DNA from: Deltaproteobacteria bacterium
GTDB taxonomy: Bacteria > Desulfobacterota > Binatia > HRBIN30 > CADEER01
NCBI GenBank assembly: GCA_029262455.1
Contig: JAJCZJ010000112.1
Span: 1 to 64,000 of the forward strand
Reading direction: 5' to 3'
Length of the DNA: 64,000 nt
Below the pieces are notes generated by a model that was not told the DNA's origin, made no database searches, and saw only the letters and a list, made by a program, of their open reading frames with translations. Made by a program: the position numbers and the translations under genes. Of this stretch, positions 26,264 through 36,095 are shown in pieces (positions within the stretch are counted from its first letter, which is position 1; the number at the start of each line of letters is the position of its first letter).

Positions 26264-28240
26264 ATGTCACCCATGAAACGACATTCCCTCGCGGTCGCGG
26301 TCGCAACCATCGGCCTGTTGTGCTTTGCGCAACCGGGCGCATTCGCAATGTGCGTTGGAGATTGCAACAGCGACGGTGAGGTTTCGGTCAGCGAGTTGAT
26401 GGTCGGGGTCAATATCACCCTGGGAACTATGCGCACGACAATGTGCTCAAATCTCGACGTCGGCGGCGACGAGAGAGTAACCGTCAACGAGATGGTCCAA
26501 GCCGTGCGAGCGGCGCTCGACGGCTGCCCGATCAACTTGCAGGCAAAAACTTTTCGGTCGGTGCAACAGATCTTCGACCAAAGCTGTGCGTTCAGCACCT
26601 GCCACTCGGCGATCGCACGCAAGGGCGGCTTAGTCCTCGCGTCCGAGGAGGTCTCGTACGCGAGCCTCGTCGATGTAGTCCCCGACCATCCAGACGCCCT
26701 CGCCGATGGCCTGATGAGAGTGGACTCCAGCAATCCTGAGAACAGCTTTCTACTTCGCAAGCTGCGCCACATGGGTCCCGGTGGCCCGATGCCGGAAGGC
26801 GGCGTGATGCTGTCCGAAGAGATCATCCAGGTCATCGAAGACTGGATCGCCCGCGGTGCCCACGAGACCCTCGAAGAGTGCGCCGCACTGGGTGAGGAAG
26901 AAGGATTCGAAGGTAGCGGGGCTCACGGTGGCGACGTGCAAACGGTCTGCGACTCCGAGCCCATCGAGCCAGGAGACTTCGTCTGGAAGCCGCAACCCGC
27001 CCTCGCAGTACCCGCTCCGAACGAGGGGATTCAGCTCTACGTCCCACCGAAAGACGTGGACTCCGGTGAGGAGTGGGAGACTTGCGTCGCTTTCAAGGTC
27101 GACTGGAGAGAGGCCGGTCGCAATGTCGGCATCAACGGCAGTCCAACCATCAAGTGGCAGGAATACCGGATGCACGACGGCAGCCATCACCTCTTGGTCT
27201 ACTCGTACTTCGGTGAGCACACCGATTGGGAATGGCCGGAAGGGCACTTCCCGTGTTCGGCCGGAAATTGCATCAACCCCGGCATCTGCACCGACGGAAC
27301 CTGCAGCTCCGGCAAGGTGGGCAATTCGTGTAGTGACGATACCGACTGTCGGGAGTGCCCGCCTGATGGCCGAAGCATCCTGCCAATCGGCGGCACGCAG
27401 GTCGCTGGCACCCGCTACCAAGTCTTCTACCCTGAGGGCGTTGGCATTCCTGTTCTGAACCCCCAAGCGGTGATTATCGCGAACCTGCATTACACCAATC
27501 CGTTCCAACCAGCCCAAGACATCGTCGCGGAGGCTTGGTTGAACTTCTATTTCCACCAACCCGGAGAGTTCAAAGCACTACTCGACGGAGTCTTCGCAAT
27601 CGGCTTCAACGATCTGTTCGTCGAGCCATTCGAGACACGCCGCATGAGCACCATCTGGCAGCCTAGAGGAATCATCACCGGACGAGACGACGCTTCGCTG
27701 TTCCAGCTCTTCGGACACATGCACAAACGGGGAACTTTGTTCCAAATCGACCTCATCAACGGCGGGTCGTGCTCCGAGGACGGAGACCTTTGCGCCACCG
27801 ATGCCGATTGTCGATGTCGCAACGCCGACCGCAACTGCGTCCCAGGTCAGGTCTGCGTAACCGGAGCGGATCTCGAGGATACGACGATCTACAAGACGAA
27901 CTCTTGGGACAACGCCCCTGTGGTCGACTACCCCGCCCCCTACCTGAGTGTTCCGAGAGACGCTGGACTGCGTTGGACCTGTGAGCACATCAACGGCGTC
28001 GAGGGAGACCCGAATTACCCGCCGAAGGTTTGCCACGAAGGCTGCGAGTCGTGCGGCTGGGAGGCCGACAATCGAACCTGCGTCTTTCGACGCGGTGTCC
28101 AACTCGGATTCCACGACGAGGCGCGCGTCTACCAAGAAGGTGAGCCGATCCCGTTGGTATTCGGAGAGCTCGCCGACGATGACATGTGCAACATGTTCGG
28201 CTACTTCATCCCGACCAGACTTCTCGATCGGTTGCCGTAA
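26264..28240 (+). CDS. Secreted PHM-like copper monooxygenase with N-terminal EF-hand pair and CX4CH domain
   Basis: 658 residues. Signal peptide to ~28; an EF-hand pair (~30-88: CVGDCNSDGEVSVSELM and GDERVTVNEMV); a cytochrome-like domain with C108-x4-C113-H114, RKGGLVLAS, NPENSFLLRKL, PMPEGG and IEDWIARGA; then a PHM-type copper core. Copper ligands: HH 308-309 (DGSHHLLVY), H409 (NLHYTNP), HXH 485/487 (FGHMHKRG) and Met in DDDMCNMFGYF (641), nearly the textbook CuM motif. Cysteine-rich inserts occur at 331-365 and 503-531. GTGGAGGAGCC precedes ATG 26264. Paralogue of 12851, with modules in a different order. Predicted extracellular hydroxylase; substrate unknown. Confidence 0.8.
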   Translation: MSPMKRHSLAVAVATIGLLCFAQPGAFAMCVGDCNSDGEVSVSELMVGVNITLGTMRTTMCSNLDVGGDERVTVNEMVQAVRAALDGCPINLQAKTFRSVQQIFDQSCAFSTCHSAIARKGGLVLASEEVSYASLVDVVPDHPDALADGLMRVDSSNPENSFLLRKLRHMGPGGPMPEGGVMLSEEIIQVIEDWIARGAHETLEECAALGEEEGFEGSGAHGGDVQTVCDSEPIEPGDFVWKPQPALAVPAPNEGIQLYVPPKDVDSGEEWETCVAFKVDWREAGRNVGINGSPTIKWQEYRMHDGSHHLLVYSYFGEHTDWEWPEGHFPCSAGNCINPGICTDGTCSSGKVGNSCSDDTDCRECPPDGRSILPIGGTQVAGTRYQVFYPEGVGIPVLNPQAVIIANLHYTNPFQPAQDIVAEAWLNFYFHQPGEFKALLDGVFAIGFNDLFVEPFETRRMSTIWQPRGIITGRDDASLFQLFGHMHKRGTLFQIDLINGGSCSEDGDLCATDADCRCRNADRNCVPGQVCVTGADLEDTTIYKTNSWDNAPVVDYPAPYLSVPRDAGLRWTCEHINGVEGDPNYPPKVCHEGCESCGWEADNRTCVFRRGVQLGFHDEARVYQEGEPIPLVFGELADDDMCNMFGYFIPTRLLDRLP

Positions 28241-28263
28241 GACAGAGACCTGATTCGGTTAGA

Positions 28264-28300
28264 AAAGGGGGTTTGGCGGATGTACCGCCAAACCCCCTTT
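28264..28300. terminator. Strong bidirectional terminator
   Basis: A perfect 16-bp stem (AAAGGGGGTTTGGCGG / CCGCCAAACCCCCTTT) with a 5-base loop. A-runs on one side and T-runs on the other make it suitable for both strands, between convergent genes ending at 28240 and 28348. Confidence 0.85.
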
Positions 28301-28347
28301 CACTTGACCACAGAGCGCCGGACTCGCCGGCGTGAGCGCCGGATTGA

Positions 28348-30513
28348 TTAGCCCTGGCAACCATCCAGTGCCGCACGAACCGCGAGCACCAACTCCGCGA
28401 CCGCAACCCGTCCGTCTGCATTGCGATCAAAGATCTCGCAACCTTCCGACACAGGCAAACCAAGAGCTTGGCGCACGCCGAGCGTCAACTCATGGACCTC
28501 GGGACGACCATCGAAGTTACAGTCGCCCGGGCACGCGATGGCTAGAGCCACCACCCCACCAAAGGTCCCGGACAAGCCGTAGCCGCTATAGGCAACCCCG
28601 TCGACAATCGCGGAACCACCTCGGATCGGTGCCGGCATCTCGAACCGCTTCAGGATGCGCCCGTCGGAAGCGTCGACCGCGTAGTAGGCACCGGGTCCGC
28701 ATTCCACTCCCTCTTCGCCGCAGTCGGGCCTGCAAGTTCCATTGCTTCCACAATCGCCGACAAACATGACGCCGTTCGCGACAGTGGTATCGCTCCAGGT
28801 CCGCTCGAAGTCCTGTGTCCAAGCGGTCATACCATCAGTGACCCGAAAGGCCTGCAGGTGAGCCGGCCCAACGGTCGGTGAAACGTCGTGGAGGCCAGCA
28901 TAGATGTGGCCCGACGAGTAGGCAATCGCGCCGTTGAAGAGGCCCCATGCCGCCAAGCCGGGAGAGACAGGAACTGGAACGACTTCGTTGGTCCAGACGT
29001 GTTCTCCGGTGTCGGAGTCCAACGCATACAGCGACCCATCCTTGCTACCCGAGACGACCAGTGACCGCCCGATTCCCGCCTCCCCCTCGGCGATATACAG
29101 CGGGCCGTTGAGAAATCCGAAATCGTGGAATACCCCCTTGCTGCGACATCCGCCGGCAGGGCAATCATCATCATCGCGACATTCGGTGTTGTTTTCCTCG
29201 CGACAAAATCCAAACTGTTCGGGCGGACGCACCCGGTTTTTCCAACGCAACTCCCCGGTCGCCGCTACAAACGACAGGATGGAGTCGGAGTCTCCGATCG
29301 AGGGAAATGTAAGACAGCCCACCGTATTCGCGAAGACGATTTCGCCGGTGGGATCCACCGAGGGCTGCGCCGTAATTCCCGCGCCCTCAGCGACGAGACA
29401 CTCCCCGCCACCCGGGCAGTCGCTCGACTCGTTGCAAATGACGCTGGTATCCGTTCGGCAGATCTTCTCCGGCGTCGTGATAAAGCGCCAAAGGACTTCA
29501 CCCGTATCCAGGTCGGCGGCGACGAGCTGTCCGTCAAAAGCGCACGGAGAGTCCGTCTTCGACGCCAACCCGACGAACACTCGGTTGTTGGCGACCCTAG
29601 CAGCTCCCCACATTTCCATCTGAGCGTTGTCGGTGAGCAGCGTCGACCAAAGCAAAGTGCCATCCCGCGCGTCGAGACACTCTAGGGTTTGATCTGCCGT
29701 GATCAGGACACGCCCATCCGCCGTCAGCGTCGGACTCCCTTCGAGACCGAGGAAATTGGCCGCTTCGTTCGCGTACTCCCAAACCACATCACCTGTCGCC
29801 TGGTCGAGAGCGTAGATTCGCCGATTCCAAGAAGTGAAGTAGACCATACCGTTGCCAACCGCCGGTGTCGAAGTCACCGACTTCAACCCGGCCCCGGCGA
29901 GGTCAAATCGCCACTTGATGCCCAGCGCACCGACGTTGCTGACATCGATCGACTCTTCCATGGGATTCGACCGATGGTTCGCGTAGCTGAAACCATGCGT
30001 CGGCCAGCCATGCGGAACGCATGTAAAAATCACTTGGTCCGCGTCCGTCACATCTCCGCTTGTCGTCGCCGACACTGCAACCGTAACCGAGGCAACTTCC
30101 CTTCCAAGGTTGACGATCTCGGTCTGGCCGTCGGTGCAAGCCGTCTCGGTCGCCGGCAAGATCCCGGCAAGCGCAGTCCCCAGGCTTTCTAGAGAGCTGC
30201 TGGCAGCCGAGATGTCTTGCGGGACACACTCCGGTAGATCCGGGTCCGCGTTGCGGAGGCAGACATCCACGTCGAAGGTGCACTGGCCATTCACCTCGCC
30301 GTCGAGGTCGCAACCGGCATCGCCGTCAAAGCAGCGCACTTCTGTGCGCGCCTCCGGAGCGCGCGGATTGAACGGAGGATAGTTGAGTTTCATTCGCGTG
30401 CTGGCAAACTCCACATGACAATCAGTCTCCGGAGATCCTCCACCCGGCAGGGGCAGACTCCAGGCTGTCGCTGCGCTAAGAGTCACACAAGCAATGAGAA
30501 TGGTACGTATCAT
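28348..30513 (-). CDS. Secreted PQQ-like beta-propeller protein with C-terminal EF-hand pair
   Basis: 721 residues. Signal peptide (MIRTILIACVTLSAATAW). An N-terminal cysteine-containing domain (~25-185) is followed by a PQQ-enzyme-type propeller (~190-640) with repeats such as IYALDQATGDVVWEY, LECLDARDGTLLWS, LVAADLDTGEVLWRF and LYALDSDTGEHVWTN. A vicinal-disulphide PQQ dehydrogenase active site is not obvious, so catalysis is doubtful. Cysteine-rich loops (CNESSDCPGGGEC) interrupt blades. The C terminus is a dockerin-like EF-hand pair (CPGDCNFDGRPEVHEL and FDRNADGRVAVAELV). AAGGAGGA precedes ATG 30513. Confidence 0.85.
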   Translation of the reverse strand: MIRTILIACVTLSAATAWSLPLPGGGSPETDCHVEFASTRMKLNYPPFNPRAPEARTEVRCFDGDAGCDLDGEVNGQCTFDVDVCLRNADPDLPECVPQDISAASSSLESLGTALAGILPATETACTDGQTEIVNLGREVASVTVAVSATTSGDVTDADQVIFTCVPHGWPTHGFSYANHRSNPMEESIDVSNVGALGIKWRFDLAGAGLKSVTSTPAVGNGMVYFTSWNRRIYALDQATGDVVWEYANEAANFLGLEGSPTLTADGRVLITADQTLECLDARDGTLLWSTLLTDNAQMEMWGAARVANNRVFVGLASKTDSPCAFDGQLVAADLDTGEVLWRFITTPEKICRTDTSVICNESSDCPGGGECLVAEGAGITAQPSVDPTGEIVFANTVGCLTFPSIGDSDSILSFVAATGELRWKNRVRPPEQFGFCREENNTECRDDDDCPAGGCRSKGVFHDFGFLNGPLYIAEGEAGIGRSLVVSGSKDGSLYALDSDTGEHVWTNEVVPVPVSPGLAAWGLFNGAIAYSSGHIYAGLHDVSPTVGPAHLQAFRVTDGMTAWTQDFERTWSDTTVANGVMFVGDCGSNGTCRPDCGEEGVECGPGAYYAVDASDGRILKRFEMPAPIRGGSAIVDGVAYSGYGLSGTFGGVVALAIACPGDCNFDGRPEVHELTLGVRQALGLPVSEGCEIFDRNADGRVAVAELVLAVRAALDGCQG

Positions 30514-30683
30514 CCGATCCTCCTTCGATGTCGAGAACGACTTGTAGGGGCTGTCTCGACCCGTCGTCAATCGCATCGACGCGAGCGGTCACGAACGCCG
30601 GCCAGCGCGCCGACGAAAACGGACGAGAACGATTGGCGAAAGCGACTGTCAAACAACGCGCACTTCGATTTTGGGAGAGTGGA

Positions 30684-31193
30684 ATGGCATCCGACACCGA
30701 CAAGCATCGAAAGCGCGACCCAAACAGTTGGCCAGCAGCCGCCATCGCCAAACTCGACGACATTCTCGTAGAAACCCGGGCCAGCGCCGGGCCAGCTGCA
30801 AGCGCCACTTTTGATCGCGCCGACCGCCACATGACGGCGATCGAGTTCGTCAAGTTTTGGAATGGAACCAAGGTCAAAGCAATGGCCACAACGAGCCCGC
30901 GCGGGACTCCGCACATCGCACCGATCCACGCATCGTTCGAGATGGGCAGGCTCCGGACGACCATCTACGTCAACGCCGTGCGCCGCCGGGACCTCCAAAA
31001 CAATCCGGCGGTAGCGCTCACGACCTGGGGCCCGGGCGGCGCCGCCGCCATCATCAACGGGCGAGCCCACGAAATTCCGGACTCGGAGAAAGACACGCGT
31101 CCGGGAGCCAGCGGTGAGGAGCGCCGCACTGTCGGGCTCGAGATCGAGATCCACGGGATCCACGCAATGAAAGCTCGACTCGACCTCGACTAA
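30684..31193 (+). CDS. Pyridoxamine-5'-phosphate oxidase-family (FMN/F420 split-barrel) protein
   Basis: 169 residues. The split-barrel strands read KVKAMATTSPRGTPHIAPIHA, TTIYVNAVRRRDLQNNPAVALTTW and GGAAAIINGRAHEI, typical of PPOX-class FMN or F420 binding proteins. Such proteins reduce or oxidise small substrates, or simply bind flavin. Start ATG 30684 follows GGGAGAGTGG; the longer frame upstream is basic and unlike the family. It converges with an Rrf2 regulator. Cofactor identity cannot be settled from the sequence. Confidence 0.75.
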   Translation: MASDTDKHRKRDPNSWPAAAIAKLDDILVETRASAGPAASATFDRADRHMTAIEFVKFWNGTKVKAMATTSPRGTPHIAPIHASFEMGRLRTTIYVNAVRRRDLQNNPAVALTTWGPGGAAAIINGRAHEIPDSEKDTRPGASGEERRTVGLEIEIHGIHAMKARLDLD

Positions 31194-31237
31194 AAGGGTA
31201 CCCAACGGACGGCGGCTGCCGACGGAGAGGGTTGCGA

Positions 31238-31714
31238 CTAGGTCGTTTCTGACGACTCGACCGCTACGGCCGGAACTGATGCCGTGACGCTGCAACGACG
31301 TTGCAAGCCCACTGAATCTGCCACGTCGGCTATCGACACGGAGTCGAGATAGTCGAAGAGTTTTTGCCGGGCCACTTTCCAAACGTCAATCTGAGTGCAG
31401 CCATCCGTAAACGAGCATGAAGAACCGGTGTCTCGAAGGCACTCGATCAGACAGAGCTCACCTTCGAAGCACTCGTACACTTGCAGAAAAGAAATCTCAG
31501 ACGCCGGCTTGTGCAACCGAAATCCGCCGCGCGCGCCAGCAACCGATTCGAGAAACCCGGCAGCGACCAAGGAGCGTAAGATCTTCGACAGAAAGTGACG
31601 CGGAATCCCCTGACAGGCCTCGATCTCGGATCGTCGGATCAGACGATGCTGCTCTTGGCCGGCCATGTAAGCGAGGGCCCGAATCGCGTAGTCGACCCGT
31701 CGGCCAACGTTCAT
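31238..31714 (-). CDS. Rrf2-family transcriptional regulator with Fe-S-type cysteine cluster
   Basis: 158 residues. The N-terminal winged helix begins MNVGRRVDYAIRALAYMA; the recognition region is IPRHFLSKILRSLVAAGFLESVAGARGGF, as in IscR/RirA/NsrR. The cysteines read CLIEC, then a further 7 residues to C and 5 to C (CX7CX5C), the spacing seen in RirA-like [Fe-S] sensors. It thus probably senses iron, Fe-S status or NO. GGAG before ATG 31714 supports the start. Divergent from the 2-oxoglutarate dehydrogenase operon, 295 bases away, an attractive but unproven target. Confidence 0.88.
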   Translation of the reverse strand: MNVGRRVDYAIRALAYMAGQEQHRLIRRSEIEACQGIPRHFLSKILRSLVAAGFLESVAGARGGFRLHKPASEISFLQVYECFEGELCLIECLRDTGSSCSFTDGCTQIDVWKVARQKLFDYLDSVSIADVADSVGLQRRCSVTASVPAVAVESSETT

Positions 31715-32009
31715 CAGCGAGCTCCGCTCCGAACACGGCTCCGGGTTCGCACCGACGACCCCGTTGTGGCCAGCCTTAGACAGTTGAATATCCGACTCAG
31801 ATTCCGACACGCTGCAACGGTGTCTGATCGCCGAAATGAAGTCAACGTAGCCTGCGGATGCCAGGAAATGCCCAAATTGTTCCATTGAATGAGCGTTGAG
31901 ATCGTGCCGCCGGCGGCCGCCGTCTTCGCTCACCGACGCGAATCAAGACCCGACGCGAGTCAAGACCCGACCCGATGCGTCCGCACTCCAATCTTGCTAT
32001 GGTTCGGAG

Positions 32010-34703
32010 ATGGACTTGGATTTCATCCTGCGGACCAATCCGACCTACGTTGACGATCTGTACGAACGATACCTCGCGGACCGCTCCTCCGTCGGCGAGG
32101 ATTGGTCGCACTTCTTCGCCGGTTTCGAAATGGGCCAAAGCAAACCGGGCAGACCCGAACCAACCGTCGGCGTTCTCGACTTAATCCACTCCTACCGTGA
32201 ACTCGGCCACCTGATCGCAGACCTCGACCCCCTGGGAAGCAGCCCCCAAAGCCACCCGCTGCTCGCCCTAGACCAATTCGGGTTCACCGACGCTGACTTG
32301 AGCCGTCGCATGAGCTGCCCAACGCCAACCGGTCAAGTCGAGGCGAGTCTCTCTGAGGTCGTCGCCCTCATGAAGGCCACCTACTGCCGAACCATGGGCG
32401 TCGACTACATGTACATCGACGACGCCGAACAAAGAGGGTGGCTCCAGGAACAGATCGAACCATCACTCAACGATCCAAAGCTCAGCCGCGAAGAACAACT
32501 TCAGATACTCGAGAGCCTGGTCGCCGCTACGGGTTTCGAAGAGTTCCTGCACGCGAAGTACGTCGGACAAAAGCGATTCTCCCTCGAAGGAGGTGAGTCT
32601 CTCATTCCGCTCCTCCATGCCGTTATCGAGGAATCAGGAGAACTTGGCGTATCCGAAATCGTCGCCGGTATGCCACACCGCGGCCGGCTGAACGTCATGG
32701 CCAGCATTCTTCGCAAACCCTATGAGATGATCTTTGCCGAGTACGAGGGCAGCTTTCTTCCGGCCGACATCGCAGGCGATGGCGACGTAAAGTACCACCT
32801 CGGATACGCCCACGATCACACCACCAGGAGCGCACAGCGCGTCCACGTCTCCCTCCTACCCAACCCCAGCCATCTCGAGGCAGTCGATCCTGTCGTCGAG
32901 GGCATCGTACGAGCGAAGCAACGCTATCTTCTGGACACCGAGTGTACGCGCGTCATGCCGTTGCTCCTACACGGAGACGCCGCATTCACCGGACAGGGGA
33001 TCGTTGCCGAGACGCTGGCCCTATCCGAACTGCCGGCCTACAAGACCGGCGGCACCATTCACATCATCATCAACAACCAAGTCGGCTTCACCGCCTCACC
33101 GGCCGACTATTGCTTCACCAGATACCCGAGCGACATCGGCAAGTTCATTCAGGCGCCCGTTTTCCACGTAAACGGCAATGACCCAGAAGCGGCGGTTCAC
33201 GCCGCACGGCTGGCTTCCCGTTTCCGCCATCGATTCAAGGTCGATGTCATCATCGATCTCGTCTGCTATCGGCGGCACGGCCACAACGAAGCCGACGATC
33301 CGACGTTTACCCACCCCGTAATGTACGAGAAGATCCGTGCGCTCGACACACCACGCGACATCTACGCGCAAGAGCTTCTTCAGGCTGGCGTCATCACCGA
33401 GGCAGACTACGAATCCCGAAAGTCAGAGCAGCGCGAAATTTTCGACGCCGCGATCGACTACGCCCGCGACTTTCTGCCGCGCCAGAAAGTGTTCGCACTC
33501 GGGGGCGTCTGGCAGGGAATGCAATGGGCTGGGGCAAATCGGGACGCAGACACGGCCGTCGCCGGAGACGATCTCAGAGCGATCGCCGCAAAGGCTGCGC
33601 AGACCCCCAAATCTTTTTCGGTCCATCCGCGCGCACGCAAGCTGCTCGACGGCCGGGTCGCCATGCTCGATGGTGACAATCAAATCGATTGGGGGTGTGC
33701 AGAGATGCTGGCCCTTGGATCACTCCTGCAGGAAGGGATCAATGTCCGCCTGACCGGACAAGATAGCGGTCGCGGTACCTTCAGCCACCGCCACGCCGTC
33801 CTCACCGACCTAAAAACCGCCGAACTCCATGTCCCGCTTCAGCATTTAAGCGATGATCAGGGTTGGTTCATCATCGCCGACTCGATGTTATCCGAAGCCG
33901 CAGCTCTCGGTTTCGAGTACGGTTTCAGCTCGGCCGATCCCCGCAATCTAGTGATCTGGGAAGCGCAGTTTGGAGATTTCGCCAACGGCGCACAAATCGC
34001 CATCGATCAATTCATCGCGTCGGCCGAGTCGAAGTGGCAGCGAATGAGCGGGCTCGTGTTGTTGTTGCCGCATGGCTACGAGGGCCAGGGACCGGAGCAT
34101 TCCAGCGCACGGCTCGAGCGCTACCTGCAGCTCTGCGCCGACGACAATTTGCAGGTCTGCAACTTGTCCACGCCGGCGCAGTATTTCCATGCCCTGCGTC
34201 GACAACAACTGCGCTCATTCCGAAAACCCCTGGTCATCATGAGCCCCAAGAGCCTACTCCGGCTGCCGGCCGCACGCTCCACTGTGCAAGATCTCAGCGC
34301 GGGTACTTTTCAGCCGATTATTGCGGAGGCTCCGACAGGCAAGAAGATCCGGCGCGCGGTCTTGTGCAGCGGCAAAATCTACTACGACATCGAACGCGTC
34401 AAGAAAGAGCGAGACAAGGACGATATCGCGATCATCCGGGTCGAACAGCTTTACCCGTTCCCGGCTCGAGAGATCGAAGCCGCTCTCGCGACTATCCCTA
34501 AACGCGCGGAACTTTGCTGGGTGCAAGAAGAACCGTGGAACATGGGTGCATGGCAGTACATTGCGGTGCGCAAGCACGAGTTTCTACCCGACTCACGCCG
34601 CATCGAGTACATCGGTCGAGACGAAGCCGCGAGTCCGGCCATCGGCTCGTACAAAGAGCACGCACGCGAGCAAAGCGAAATTATCGATCGGGCCCTCGCC
34701 TAG
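32010..34703 (+). CDS. sucA: 2-oxoglutarate dehydrogenase E1 component
   Basis: 897 residues. Thiamine-diphosphate-dependent E1 that decarboxylates 2-oxoglutarate and succinylates lipoyl groups of E2 in the TCA cycle. Seen: the N-terminal peripheral-subunit segment FILRTNPTYVDDLYERYL, GMPHRGRLNVMA, VVEGIVRAKQRY, NNQVGFTASP, CYRRHGHNEADDPTFTHP and GYEGQGPEHSSARLERYLQL. Length is normal for bacterial SucA. ATG 32010 is chosen from the family N terminus; no good ribosome site is seen. First gene of sucA-sucB-lpdA, 30 bp before sucB. Confidence 0.97.
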   Translation: MDLDFILRTNPTYVDDLYERYLADRSSVGEDWSHFFAGFEMGQSKPGRPEPTVGVLDLIHSYRELGHLIADLDPLGSSPQSHPLLALDQFGFTDADLSRRMSCPTPTGQVEASLSEVVALMKATYCRTMGVDYMYIDDAEQRGWLQEQIEPSLNDPKLSREEQLQILESLVAATGFEEFLHAKYVGQKRFSLEGGESLIPLLHAVIEESGELGVSEIVAGMPHRGRLNVMASILRKPYEMIFAEYEGSFLPADIAGDGDVKYHLGYAHDHTTRSAQRVHVSLLPNPSHLEAVDPVVEGIVRAKQRYLLDTECTRVMPLLLHGDAAFTGQGIVAETLALSELPAYKTGGTIHIIINNQVGFTASPADYCFTRYPSDIGKFIQAPVFHVNGNDPEAAVHAARLASRFRHRFKVDVIIDLVCYRRHGHNEADDPTFTHPVMYEKIRALDTPRDIYAQELLQAGVITEADYESRKSEQREIFDAAIDYARDFLPRQKVFALGGVWQGMQWAGANRDADTAVAGDDLRAIAAKAAQTPKSFSVHPRARKLLDGRVAMLDGDNQIDWGCAEMLALGSLLQEGINVRLTGQDSGRGTFSHRHAVLTDLKTAELHVPLQHLSDDQGWFIIADSMLSEAAALGFEYGFSSADPRNLVIWEAQFGDFANGAQIAIDQFIASAESKWQRMSGLVLLLPHGYEGQGPEHSSARLERYLQLCADDNLQVCNLSTPAQYFHALRRQQLRSFRKPLVIMSPKSLLRLPAARSTVQDLSAGTFQPIIAEAPTGKKIRRAVLCSGKIYYDIERVKKERDKDDIAIIRVEQLYPFPAREIEAALATIPKRAELCWVQEEPWNMGAWQYIAVRKHEFLPDSRRIEYIGRDEAASPAIGSYKEHAREQSEIIDRALA

Positions 34704-34733
34704 TCGAAGAAAACCACCATCGAGGAACGACGA

Positions 34734-36071
34734 ATGGAATCAATCACAGTACCGCCACTCGGAGAATCGATTACCGAAGGCGTCATCGTCCGTTGGATAA
34801 AGAACGACGGCGACAGCGTCGCCGTAGACGAGGCGGTGCTCGAGCTCGAGACCGACAAAGCCAGCGTAGAAATTCCTTCTCCCGTCGCCGGCGTGCTGCA
34901 CCAACGCAGCGCCGCCGGGGATACCGTTCAAGTAGGTGACGTGGTCGCGCAGATCGACCCGACGGCCGGCGCCAAAGCCAGTCAGGACGAAGGCGCAGCC
35001 GATGCGACGAAAAACCCGGCACCTGTGAGCGCGTCGGACAGCAAGAAGGTCGAGGAGGAGAAATCCGATTCCTCAGACAAAGCATCTGGCGCCGAGATTG
35101 CAGCGAAAGAGGAAAACGACGGACAAGGAAGGCGCCAAGCCAAGGCCGCCGACCAGGTCCAATCAGATCAACCATTGAGTCCAGCGGTGCGCCGCCTGGT
35201 CGACGAGAATGGGCTCGATCCGAGCGTGATCACCGGGACTGGGCGCGGTGGTCGCATCACAAAGGCCGACGTGATGCAGCACCTACAGGGCGATACGGCA
35301 TCTGAGACAAAGCCGCCTCGAGCGCCGACGCCCTACCCCTCGGACCAGCCAGCGGACGCCGACGCCCCATCAGGCGATGTCGAGCGCATCCCCATGAGCC
35401 GCATGCGCAAGCGTATCGCCGAGCGCTTGCTCGAAGCACAACGCCAAGCAGCCATCCTAACGACCTTCAATGAGGTCGACATGAGCGCCGTTCTCTCGAT
35501 ACGCAGCCGCTACAAAGAGGCATTTGAGAAGCGCCACGGAACACGTCTCGGATTCATGTCGTTTTTTGCCGCCGCGTGCGTCGCAGCCACACGCGACGTG
35601 CCCAGGGTCAATGCTCGCATCGAGGGAGAAGAGATCGTCCAGCCACGCGCCATCCACCTAGGCGTAGCAGTCGGAACCGAAAGGGGCCTGGTCGTGCCGG
35701 TCGTACACAACGCCGATGGACTGTCGTTCGCAGGAATCGAGGCGGAGATTGCGCGCCTCGCCGAACGCGCCCAGAACAACAAGCTGTCGATCGCCGACTT
35801 GTCGGGCGGAACCTTCACCATCTCCAACGGTGGCGTGTACGGATCGTTGTTATCGACTCCCATCTTGAATCCACCGCAAAGCGGAATTCTCGGCATGCAC
35901 AAGATCGAAAAGCGACCGATCGTGGTCGACGACGAAATCGTCATTCGCCCGATGATGTACTTGGCTTTGTCCTACGATCACCGCCTGATCGACGGGGCCG
36001 ACGCGGTCACTTTCTTGGTTCGTGTCAAAGAGCGCATCGAGGCGCCCGAAAAGCTGTTGCTCGGACTTTGA
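34734..36071 (+). CDS. sucB: Dihydrolipoyllysine-residue succinyltransferase (E2)
   Basis: 445 residues. One lipoyl domain (~1-80) with the lipoylated lysine in [12 protein letters not shown]; a charged Ala/Lys/Glu linker; a peripheral-subunit-binding domain ([31 protein letters not shown]); and a catalytic acyltransferase domain ending in [17 protein letters not shown] with the active-site His and Asp. It forms the E2 core of the 2-oxoglutarate dehydrogenase complex. ATG 34734 follows CGAGGAACGACG. Middle gene of the operon. Confidence 0.97.
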   Translation: MESITVPPLGESITEGVIVRWIKNDGDSVAVDEAVLELETDKASVEIPSPVAGVLHQRSAAGDTVQVGDVVAQIDPTAGAKASQDEGAADATKNPAPVSASDSKKVEEEKSDSSDKASGAEIAAKEENDGQGRRQAKAADQVQSDQPLSPAVRRLVDENGLDPSVITGTGRGGRITKADVMQHLQGDTASETKPPRAPTPYPSDQPADADAPSGDVERIPMSRMRKRIAERLLEAQRQAAILTTFNEVDMSAVLSIRSRYKEAFEKRHGTRLGFMSFFAAACVAATRDVPRVNARIEGEEIVQPRAIHLGVAVGTERGLVVPVVHNADGLSFAGIEAEIARLAERAQNNKLSIADLSGGTFTISNGGVYGSLLSTPILNPPQSGILGMHKIEKRPIVVDDEIVIRPMMYLALSYDHRLIDGADAVTFLVRVKERIEAPEKLLLGL

Positions 36072-36095
36072 ACCCCGACACGTAAGGAGCGCACC

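Noticed and set aside
28348-30513. Possible PQQ-dependent alcohol dehydrogenase
   Set aside because: The propeller repeats fit, but a vicinal Cys-Cys active site and catalytic Asp/Glu set are not seen, so only a PQQ-like propeller is claimed.
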